Positions 1 through 4,712 of a stretch of DNA of 9,521 nucleotides are shown here, one piece after another; the stretch's first letter is position 1, and the number at the start of each line of letters is the position of its first letter. Below the pieces are notes generated by a model, which searched no databases, was not told where the DNA came from, and saw only the letters and a list, made by a program, of their open reading frames with translations. The stretch covers positions 1-9,521 of the forward strand of contig JAPOYW010000582.1 of NCBI GenBank assembly GCA_026706425.1, given 5' to 3'. Origin of the DNA: Gammaproteobacteria bacterium. GTDB lineage: Bacteria; Pseudomonadota; Gammaproteobacteria; Pseudomonadales; Azotimanducaceae. A program made the translations under genes and the position numbers.

Positions 1-172
1 TCTCGCGAACCTCCTGCATCGTCCGCCGATCCAACGAAACCCAATATGTCCGTATCCACGGTAGCGCGGCATCGTGGCGATAGAGGTTCGTGGCATGGGC
101 GCCGACTAACGACAAATCGTCGCCTTGCCCAAAAGCCGCATGTAGATGCGCCGCAAGGCTCTCGTCGATCAT
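1..172 (-). CDS. 5' part of an unidentified gene, runs off the left edge
   Basis: Reading the minus strand from an ATG at 172-170, the frame stays open for 57 codons to the window edge. The protein starts MIDESLAAHL and continues through a central DLSLVGAHATNLY segment to VSLDRRTMQEVRE. Its ATG overlaps the stop of the preceding minus-strand gene in an ATGA arrangement, the usual sign of translational coupling. No separate Shine-Dalgarno is visible. I do not recognise the family. The G-A-H-A stretch followed by an R/D-containing segment faintly recalls the GG-x-A region of small nucleotidyltransferases, but the expected DxD pair is not present, so no function is assigned. The overlap and the clean open frame are the evidence that it is a gene. 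Confidence 0.55.
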   Translation of the reverse strand, partial: MIDESLAAHLHAAFGQGDDLSLVGAHATNLYRHDAALPWIRTYWVSLDRRTMQEVRE

Positions 173-312
173 CGGCGTTTCGCGTTGCGCCTACCCGGCT
201 GCCGTGCCTCAAGCTTCAGCAGCCGATCGCGGAAATCCGAATGGGGCGGCAGGCTCGCCCTCCATTCGCCTATCCGGCGGAAGTAGCTCCGGTCTCGTTC
301 CGAAACTGCCAT
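169..312 (-). CDS. Small 47-residue protein of unknown function
   Basis: A 47-codon minus-strand ORF starts at ATG 312-310 and ends with TGA at 171-169. A GAGGA Shine-Dalgarno sits 7 nt upstream of this ATG (plus-strand 320-324), which supports this start over longer in-frame starts that would overlap the divergent ATPase gene. The product is basic and begins MAVSERDRSYFRRIGEW, with a C-terminus rich in Arg and Lys (RRNAKRR). It has no membrane segment or signal peptide. The next minus-strand gene starts within its stop codon, so the two probably form a coupled pair. Small gene upstream of a larger one is an arrangement seen in toxin-antitoxin pairs, but I recognise neither family, so this is only a context hint. 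Confidence 0.55.
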   Translation of the reverse strand: MAVSERDRSYFRRIGEWRASLPPHSDFRDRLLKLEARQPGRRNAKRR

Positions 313-319
313 CGGCCAA

Positions 320-324
320 TCCTC
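320..324 (-). promoter_or_regulatory. Ribosome binding site of the 47-residue minus-strand gene
   Basis: GAGGA on the minus strand, 7 nt before the ATG at 312. It decides the start of the small gene. The 84 bp between the two divergent genes (313-396) must hold both promoters. The only AT-rich box I see there is GATAAT at 345-350, without a convincing -35 partner. Confidence 0.5.
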
Positions 325-396
325 AACCGCTGCAGCACTTTGCCGATAATGCGCTACGATGCGTGACTCCAGCGCCCCTCCGACGAGACCACGCCG

Positions 397-2010
397 ATGG
401 CCGAGCGCTTCTTCAACACGTCCGGGCCGGTGGTGCCCCCACGGCACTACAGCATTCCCCCGCTCGAGCGTTTCGACCTCGACGAAGTGCTACGCCTAAT
501 CCGGGACGAGCGCTACTTCGTGCTGCACGCCCCGCGGCAGACCGGGAAGACCTCCGCGTTGCTGGCGCTGCGCGACCTCCTGAACGAAGGGAGCGAGTAC
601 CGCTGCGTGTACGCCAACGTTGAAACCGGACAGACGGCGCGGGGCGATGTGGCCACCGGGATCCAGACCGTTCTGGCGGAGATCTCCGAACGTGCGCTCG
701 TCACCTTGGGCGATGGCTTTCTGGACGAAACATGGGAGCGCACGCTGAACCGGGCCGGTCCTCACGGGGCCCTGCGCCAGGCCCTAGGCCGGTGGTCGCG
801 GAACGACCCAAAGCCGCTTGTGCTCCTGATCGACGAAATCGACGCGCTGGTAGGAGACACGCTGATCTCCGTGCTGCGCCAACTGCGCGCGGGGTACGAC
901 ATGCGTCCGACCGGGTTCCCGCAGAGCGTGATCCTGTGCGGCATCCGCGACGTGCGCGACTACCGCATCCATTCCGAGTCGGCGGGCGAGATCGTCACGG
1001 GCGGCAGCGCCTTCAACATCAAGGCGGAGTCACTGCGGCTGGGCGACCTCGCCGAGGCCGACGTGCGCGCGCTGCTCCGCCAGCACACGATCGAGACCAG
1101 GCAGGGGTTCACCGATGCCGCGCTCGCCACGGTGTGGAACCAGTCCCAAGGGCAGCCGTGGCTGGTCAATGCACTGGCCTACGAGGCATGTTTCAAGAAC
1201 AAGGCCAACCGGGACCGATCGCGGATGATCGACGCGGAGGCGGTCATGGACGCCCGGGAGGAGCTCATCCTCGGCCGCCAGACCCACCTGCACCAACTGG
1301 CGGACAAGCTACGCGAAGAGCGCGTACGGCGGGTAGTCGAGCCGGTCCTGAGCGGCGGCACGGGCGGGGCGGACGAGGCGAGCCCGGACGACGTGGAATA
1401 CGTCCGGGATCTCGGCCTGCTGGCGCGGCGTGGCACGCGTCGGATCGCCAACCCGATCTACCGCGAGGTGATTCCGCGCGAGCTCATGTACGCCCGCGAG
1501 GACGAGATTCTCCAGGAGACCGAATGGTACGTGAAACCGGACGGCGACCTAGACGTGGATGGACTGCTCACTGCGTTCCAGCGGTTCTTCCGGGAGCACT
1601 CGGAACACTGGATCGAGCGCTTCCAGTACAAGGAGGCGGGCCCGCAACTGCTGCTGCAGGCGTTCCTGCAGCGGATCGTGAACGGCGGCGGTCGGATCGA
1701 ACGGGAGTACGCGTTGGGCCGTCGCCGCACCGACCTCCTGATCGTCTGGCCGCCGGGCCGGTTCAAAGGCGGTGCCGAGCCCGGCACGCCCGCCCGGCGT
1801 TACGTGGTGGAGTGCAAGGTCCTCCACGGCGACCTCGATACCACCATCCGCGAGGGCTTGGAACAGACGCTGGACTACATGGACCGGTGCCGGGGCGAAT
1901 CGGGCCACCTGGTGATCTTCGATCGGCACGAATCGAAACCGTGGGAGGAGAAGCTCTACCGGCGCGAGCAGTCGCACGACGGTCGCTCGGTGACCGTCTG
2001 GGGGGCATGA
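397..2010 (+). CDS. AAA-type ATPase with C-terminal PD-(D/E)XK nuclease-like domain
   Basis: A 537-residue protein of the ATP-binding family whose N-terminus typically reads RFFNT-x-GP-x(4,5)-HY-x-IPPLER; here FFNTSGP at residues 5-11. The P-loop is APRQTGKT at 45-52, with Ala in place of the first Gly of Walker A, as I recall for this family. Walker B is LVLLIDEID at 141-149. A winged-helix-like region follows at about 280-360. The C-terminus (about 400-537) looks like a PD-(D/E)XK nuclease fold: D446 in RRRTDLLIV, E472-C-K474 in the next strand, and a Q490-x3-Y494 motif in the following helix. The substrate is unknown. ATPase-nuclease fusions are often found in defence islands, so a role in mobile-element defence is an inference from the neighbourhood. 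ATG 397 has no strong Shine-Dalgarno, but the family N-terminus starts here. The truncated hicB begins 7 bp after its stop. Confidence 0.85.
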   Translation: MAERFFNTSGPVVPPRHYSIPPLERFDLDEVLRLIRDERYFVLHAPRQTGKTSALLALRDLLNEGSEYRCVYANVETGQTARGDVATGIQTVLAEISERALVTLGDGFLDETWERTLNRAGPHGALRQALGRWSRNDPKPLVLLIDEIDALVGDTLISVLRQLRAGYDMRPTGFPQSVILCGIRDVRDYRIHSESAGEIVTGGSAFNIKAESLRLGDLAEADVRALLRQHTIETRQGFTDAALATVWNQSQGQPWLVNALAYEACFKNKANRDRSRMIDAEAVMDAREELILGRQTHLHQLADKLREERVRRVVEPVLSGGTGGADEASPDDVEYVRDLGLLARRGTRRIANPIYREVIPRELMYAREDEILQETEWYVKPDGDLDVDGLLTAFQRFFREHSEHWIERFQYKEAGPQLLLQAFLQRIVNGGGRIEREYALGRRRTDLLIVWPPGRFKGGAEPGTPARRYVVECKVLHGDLDTTIREGLEQTLDYMDRCRGESGHLVIFDRHESKPWEEKLYRREQSHDGRSVTVWGA

Positions 2011-2017
2011 GACGACA

Positions 2018-2213
2018 ATGGACTACAAGGGCTATTTTGCATTCATCGAATTCGACGACTCTGCGGATGTCTTTCACGGACGGGTCGTGAACAGCGAACC
2101 GTATCCCATCGCCACGTTCGAGGCTGCGGAAACGCACGAACTCCGGCACGAGTTCGAACGCTCCGTCGATGCGTATCTCAAGTGGTGCGAGGAGGACGGC
2201 GTCGAACCAAAGT
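2018..2213 (+). repeat. Direct repeat copy 1 (5' hicB homology)
   Basis: About 195 bp, aligning without gaps to 3775-3970 with about 25 mismatches counted by eye (about 87% identity). Homology begins at the ATG and stops abruptly at codon 65. Many of the differences are third-position changes, pointing to old duplication or independent acquisition rather than a recent copy. Confidence 0.8.
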
Positions 2214-2215
2214 AG
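2018..2215 (+). CDS. Truncated HicB-like antitoxin (N-terminal domain only)
   Basis: A 65-residue ORF that matches the first 65 residues of the complete HicB at 3775-4161 with 55 identical positions, including HGRVVNS, PYPIATFEA and YLKWCEEDGVEPK. The full copy continues with a ribbon-helix-helix DNA-binding domain. Here the reading meets TAG right after the shared GVEPK, and the DNA after about 2213 is unrelated to the full copy. The known division of labour in HicB proteins is an N-terminal partial-RNase-H-like domain that binds and masks the HicA toxin and a C-terminal DNA-binding domain. This copy could therefore still bind a toxin but not an operator. It could equally be a dead remnant. 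It sits 7 bp after the ATPase stop and is probably co-transcribed with it. Its own Shine-Dalgarno is poor (a G-run about 12 nt upstream). Confidence 0.75.
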   Translation: MDYKGYFAFIEFDDSADVFHGRVVNSEPYPIATFEAAETHELRHEFERSVDAYLKWCEEDGVEPK

Positions 2216-2253
2216 CGTTTGGTTTCGAGAACGCCCAGCGGGTCGAATTCACC

Positions 2254-3225
2254 GTGGACAGTCACGAACGCCTACACGCACTGCATCGGACGCTCGCCGC
2301 GCGACGGCGTCCCGTCTCCACCCAGCAGTTGATGGACGAACTCGATTGTTCCCGTTCAACACTACATCGGACGGTCGTTCGCCTGCGGGATACCTTCGGA
2401 GCACCTATCATCAACGCGACCGGGCGAGGGTATTTCTATGATCGCTCGGCCGGGAGTTTCGAGTTGCCCGGGCTTTGGTTCCGTGCCGACGAGCTGGAAG
2501 CTCTGCTGGTGATGGACGACTTGCTGGAGACCGTTCAACCCGGGGTGCTTCACACGCAGTTCGGTCCACTTCGCAACAAAGTCAGGCAGCTGCTGGATGA
2601 CGCCATCCAAGGCCGCGAGCCATTCCCGACGCACCGGATACGCATCCTGCGTTCTCACGCGCGGCAGGTGCCGACCCCGAACCTGACGGCAGTGGCGTCC
2701 GCCGTCGTGGAACGACGCCGGCTCGCGTTCCGTTACGCCGGCCGCGTCGCAGGTGAGACGACCCACCGGCACGTTGCACCGCAACGCCTCGTCTATTACC
2801 GGGACCAGTGGTATCTCGACGCCTGTGATGAAGGCAAAAACGCCCTCCGCACGTTCTCGATCGACCGCATGTCGAACATCAAGGCTCTCGATGGCACCGC
2901 CCGCGACGTCGCCGACGAGGAACTCGATGCCTTGCTGACGGCGGGCTACGGCTTGTTCGCCGGCCCGGCGAAGCACAAGGCGCGCCTGGTTTTCACGGCG
3001 GAGCGGGCGCGATGGGTCGCCGACGAGTCATGGCACCCGGACCAGACGGGTCGATTCCTGCCCGACGCACGATACGAGTTGACGGTGCCCTACGCGGACG
3101 AACGGGAACTGGTCGGCGAGATCCTGCGGCACGGGCCGGATGTGGAAGTCCTTGGACCCGAGTCTCTCATCGAAGTCTTCCGCGACCGGCTCAAAAGGGC
3201 AGCGCGCAAGTACGAGCCGCAATAG
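2254..3225 (+). CDS. WYL-domain transcriptional regulator (YafY-like)
   Basis: A 323-residue DNA-binding regulator. From the GTG at 2254, residues 2-66 form a winged helix (RLHALHRTL, VSTQQLMDEL, recognition helix SRSTLHRTVVRLRD, then GAPI). A linker with the family phrase FELPGLWF and ADELEALL follows. The WYL domain is at about 145-210, with its signature W186-Y187-L188 in QWYLDAC and RTFSIDRM at 199-206. A WCX-type C-terminal domain fills about 240-320. WYL domains bind nucleic acid or nucleotide ligands and often control defence operons, including CRISPR-Cas and BREX. An earlier in-frame GTG at 2182 overlaps the truncated hicB and adds 24 residues unlike the family, so I prefer 2254, though no strong Shine-Dalgarno marks either start. 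Its placement suggests it regulates the CRISPR operon or the genes beside it; this is inference. Confidence 0.88.
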   Translation: MDSHERLHALHRTLAARRRPVSTQQLMDELDCSRSTLHRTVVRLRDTFGAPIINATGRGYFYDRSAGSFELPGLWFRADELEALLVMDDLLETVQPGVLHTQFGPLRNKVRQLLDDAIQGREPFPTHRIRILRSHARQVPTPNLTAVASAVVERRRLAFRYAGRVAGETTHRHVAPQRLVYYRDQWYLDACDEGKNALRTFSIDRMSNIKALDGTARDVADEELDALLTAGYGLFAGPAKHKARLVFTAERARWVADESWHPDQTGRFLPDARYELTVPYADERELVGEILRHGPDVEVLGPESLIEVFRDRLKRAARKYEPQ

Positions 3226-3271
3226 CGGATGTTCCGGGATCTGACACACGAGAGGCGTACGCTTGCGTGCG

Positions 3272-3421
3272 ATGGCTACCCGACCGACGAAACTGATCAA
3301 GAACACGGTGTACGCTGCTCTCCTGTTGGGGTTGTGTTGCATGGTTTCGATGGTGCCGTCTTGGTCCGGAGTGATGCTACTCGCGCTGGCCTTTTGGGCT
3401 TTCGGCACCACGGCACTGTGA
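3272..3421 (+). CDS. Small putative two-helix membrane protein (49 residues)
   Basis: An ORF from ATG 3272 to TGA 3419-3421. The N-terminus is basic (R4, K7, K10). Two hydrophobic stretches follow, at about 12-28 (VYAALLLGLCCMVSMV) and 33-49 (SGVMLLALAFWAFGTTAL), separated by a short P-S-W turn. The basic head and the hairpin spacing fit a small inner-membrane protein with its N-terminus inside. A GAGAGG lies about 16 nt upstream of the ATG, too far for an ideal site; an in-frame TTG at 3263 is an alternative start. I do not recognise a family. It lies 46 bp after the WYL gene in the same direction and 61 bp before the cas3 relic. Chance is possible for a 49-codon frame, but the hydrophobic pattern and clean topology argue for a real gene. 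Confidence 0.5.
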   Translation: MATRPTKLIKNTVYAALLLGLCCMVSMVPSWSGVMLLALAFWAFGTTAL

Positions 3422-3469
3422 TGTCCGCTGTCAGATGCCCACCCGAAGCGGCACCCGCGTAACTGTGGC

Positions 3470-3476
3470 GAGGTGA
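3470..3476 (+). promoter_or_regulatory. Ribosome binding site of the cas3 relic
   Basis: GAGGTGA, 6 nt before the TTG at 3483. It marks the start of the reading frame that carries the cas3-like N-terminus and suggests the relic keeps the original gene's translation signal. Confidence 0.5.
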
Positions 3477-3482
3477 CCGGAC

Positions 3483-3698
3483 TTGGGTGACACAGCTACG
3501 AGTCGGAGGACGCTGCACGCATCGGACTTCGATGAGTTCTTCTATGCGCTGTGGTCCAAGACCCCGTTCTCGTGGCAGAGGTCTCCTGCGGCTCGCGTCA
3601 TGGCCAACGGCGCGTATCCGCGGCCGCCTTCGGATTTCGGATGGTTCCCCAGAGGGGCGCCGTTGAACGAAACACGGGGGGGATTTGGCGGTACTTGA
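3483..3698 (+). pseudogene. 5' relic of a second type I-G cas3
   Basis: A 71-codon frame from TTG 3483. Residues 12-45 (about 3516-3617) read HASDFDEFFYALW, then TPFSWQRSPAARVMANGAYP. This is the N-terminal pattern of type I-G Cas3 helicases: F-D-x-F-F-x-A-L, then P-F-x-W-Q, then a basic helix just before the Walker A motif. In an intact Cas3 the next residues would be a hydrophobic strand and P-T-G-x-G-K-T. Here the similarity stops after about 3626 and the frame runs on into unrelated residues (FGWFPRGAPLNE) to a TGA at 3696-3698. The intact cas3 at 4699 has a different N-terminus (PPFRWQ, then DIPTGLGKT), so this is not a recent copy of it. The likely history is loss of an earlier cas3 when the hicB-hicA segment arrived. 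A still-translated micro-protein is possible. Confidence 0.6.
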
Positions 3699-3720
3699 AG
3701 TGGTACTATGTTGCTATGTG
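3690..3720 (+). promoter_or_regulatory. Candidate operator or promoter upstream of hicB
   Basis: An AT-richer patch 55-85 bp before hicB. It holds two GGTACT direct repeats 12 bp apart (3690-3695 and 3702-3707), an ACTT-G-AAGT palindrome (3693-3701) and two CTATGT units (3706-3711 and 3714-3719). HicB proteins with a ribbon-helix-helix domain bind short repeats to repress their own promoter, so this is a reasonable operator. No well-spaced -35/-10 pair is present. Confidence 0.25.
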
Positions 3721-3774
3721 AAGCATCTGGACGACCGCGTTCGGCACGGCGATATCAAACGAGCGGGCTGCAAG

Positions 3775-3970
3775 ATGGAATACAAGGGCTATGTCGCATC
3801 GGTGGAGTTCGACGACTCTGCGGATGTCCTTCACGGAAGGGTCGTGAACAGCGGTCCGTATCCCATCGCGACATTCGAGGCGACGGAAACGCGTGAACTC
3901 CGACGAGAGTTCGAACGCTCTGTCGATACGTATCTCAAGTGGTGCGAGGAAGACGGCGTCGAACCGAAGA
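3775..3970 (+). repeat. Direct repeat copy 2 (5' hicB homology)
   Basis: Second copy of the sequence at 2018-2213, in the same orientation with starts 1757 bp apart. The sequences upstream of the two ATGs are not alike, so the repeat is confined to the coding region of the HicB N-terminal domain. Confidence 0.8.
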
Positions 3971-4161
3971 AACCATTCTCCGGGAAGCTCAACGTCCGCC
4001 TCGGCTCCGAACTCCATGCCGCTGTGGCGACTGCGGCCAAGGTTGAGCGAACGAGCATCAACTCGTGGATCATGGGGGTCCTGCGAGAAGCCATCGCGAC
4101 CTCGTCGGACAGTCCCGAGCGTGGCGTCCAGCCACAGGTCAAGCAGTCAGACGCCTCGTAG
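3775..4161 (+). CDS. hicB: HicB family type II antitoxin, full length
   Basis: A 128-residue antitoxin. Residues 1-65 are the HicB N-terminal domain (MEYKGY, VEFDDSADVLHGRVVN, ELRREFERSVDTYLKWCEE), which covers the HicA toxin. Residues 66-72 are the family linker KPFSGKL. Residues 73-108 form a ribbon-helix-helix DNA-binding segment (LNVRLGSELHAAVATAA, then RTSINSWIMGVLREAI). The last 20 residues are a polar tail. I chose ATG 3775 because the family begins with M-x-Y-K-G-Y; a longer frame from 3685 adds 30 unrelated residues. The usual order is hicA then hicB, separated by few bases. Here hicB comes first, 272 bp before a hicA. Autoregulation through the candidate repeats at 3690-3720 is likely by family analogy. 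Confidence 0.92.
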   Translation: MEYKGYVASVEFDDSADVLHGRVVNSGPYPIATFEATETRELRREFERSVDTYLKWCEEDGVEPKKPFSGKLNVRLGSELHAAVATAAKVERTSINSWIMGVLREAIATSSDSPERGVQPQVKQSDAS

Positions 4162-4165
4162 CCCC

Positions 4166-4195
4166 TTGCAGCGGACTCCATTCGTGGATTAAGAT
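4166..4195 (+). promoter_or_regulatory. Weak sigma70-like promoter candidate ahead of hicA-cas operon
   Basis: TTGCAG at 4166-4171 and TAAGAT at 4190-4195 with an 18 bp spacer, just after the hicB stop. If used, it would give the hicA-cas3-csb operon a promoter separate from hicB and a leader of about 230 nt. Three of six and four of six consensus positions match, so this is only suggestive in GC-rich DNA. Confidence 0.2.
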
Positions 4196-4313
4196 CGTTC
4201 GCCGCCGGCTCTAAAGACACAGAACTGTTCGTGCGAACTGAAGTCGCCTACCTCTCTGCGGGCCTAATTGAAGCTGCGTTTTTTGCGCCGGTGGCGTACT
4301 TGCTTGTCGAACT

Positions 4314-4332
4314 CCGCGGCTCCGTGCCGCGG
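4314..4332 (+). other. Perfect GC hairpin in the hicA leader
   Basis: CCGCGGC, a 5-nt loop TCCGT, then GCCGCGG: a 7-bp all-GC stem. No U-run follows, so it does not look like an intrinsic terminator. It could be an operator half-site pair or an mRNA structure in the leader of hicA, or chance in GC-rich DNA. Confidence 0.35.
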
Positions 4333-4433
4333 CCTCATTGGACTAGCATGAAGCACGCGCAGAATTCTCCGTGCGGCGAGCCTATGGGTCGAAATTTGGC
4401 GACGTGGGTGGCAGCCGCCGTGGTCGCGCTGTC

Positions 4434-4712
4434 ATGAGTCCCAGCCGCGACAGGACGCTGGCGCGGATCCACCGTAGCCCTACGCCTGCGGACATCAGAT
4501 GGCAGGACCTGATCAGCACGCTGAAGTTCCATGGCGTGGAAGTGACGGAGCGGAAAGGATCGCGCGTCGGCTTGAGGTTGGGCGACGAGCGAATGGTCGT
4601 CCACCGACCGCATCCGGGTTCGGTTACGGGGCGCGCGACCGTACGGGACATCGCGGGTTTCCTGAAAGCCGCAGGCATAGTGGTAATCCAGGAGCAGGAT
4701 GACGATGGTTGA
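4434..4712 (+). CDS. hicA: HicA family type II toxin (mRNA interferase)
   Basis: A 92-residue protein matching the HicA subfamily that begins with a short R-K-T-L segment: here SRDRTLARIHRSPTPADIRW at 4-23, followed by DLISTLKFHGVEVTERKGSRV at 25-45, the strand HRPHPG at 57-62, and a final helix VRDIAGFLKAAGI at 70-82. HicA toxins are small double-stranded-RNA-binding-like folds that cleave mRNA. Many carry a catalytic His in a G-S-H motif. This one has G-S-R, typical as I recall of the HRPHP subfamily, so H57 or H60 may be catalytic. ATG 4434 is chosen because the family N-terminus starts here; a GTG at 4371 adds 21 residues with no match. No clear Shine-Dalgarno precedes it. Its 3' end overlaps cas3 by 14 bp and contains the cas3 ribosome binding site. 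Confidence 0.88.
   Translation: MSPSRDRTLARIHRSPTPADIRWQDLISTLKFHGVEVTERKGSRVGLRLGDERMVVHRPHPGSVTGRATVRDIAGFLKAAGIVVIQEQDDDG
4690..4694 (+). promoter_or_regulatory. Ribosome binding site of cas3, inside hicA
   Basis: AGGAG lies 4 nt before ATG 4699 and 10 nt before a second in-frame ATG at 4705. Either could be the true start; spacing slightly favours the region between, so cas3 may start at 4705 and lose two residues. The site is in the last codons of hicA, so cas3 translation is probably coupled to passage of ribosomes through the toxin gene. Confidence 0.6.

Larger units (their letters stand above)
4162..4433 (+). other. Intergenic segment between hicB and hicA
   Basis: 272 bp without a gene I can support. 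It holds the weak promoter candidate at 4166-4195, a T-run (4280-4284) and a perfect hairpin at 4314-4332. A GTG-started frame at 4231-4437 with one hydrophobic patch crosses it and overlaps the hicA ATG in an ATGA arrangement, but its composition is not convincing. HicBA genes are normally almost touching, so this spacer is probably the product of rearrangement. Confidence 0.4.

Noticed and set aside
90..623. Long plus-strand frame across the left edge
   Set aside because: Pro/Ala/Arg-rich composition typical of a shadow frame in GC-rich DNA; it overlaps the ATPase gene out of frame and the better-supported minus-strand genes.
732..2090. 452-codon plus-strand frame inside the ATPase gene
   Set aside because: Out-of-frame shadow with low-complexity Arg/Pro/Gly content; the ATPase frame has clear motifs along its length.
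3229..3462. 77-codon frame overlapping the small membrane ORF
   Set aside because: No hydrophobic or domain pattern; the 3272-3421 frame has coherent membrane topology instead.
4231..4437. GTG-started 68-codon frame overlapping hicA start by ATGA, with a hydrophobic patch
   Set aside because: No Shine-Dalgarno, no recognisable family and an irregular composition; the ATGA overlap alone is weak evidence. Treated as part of the spacer.
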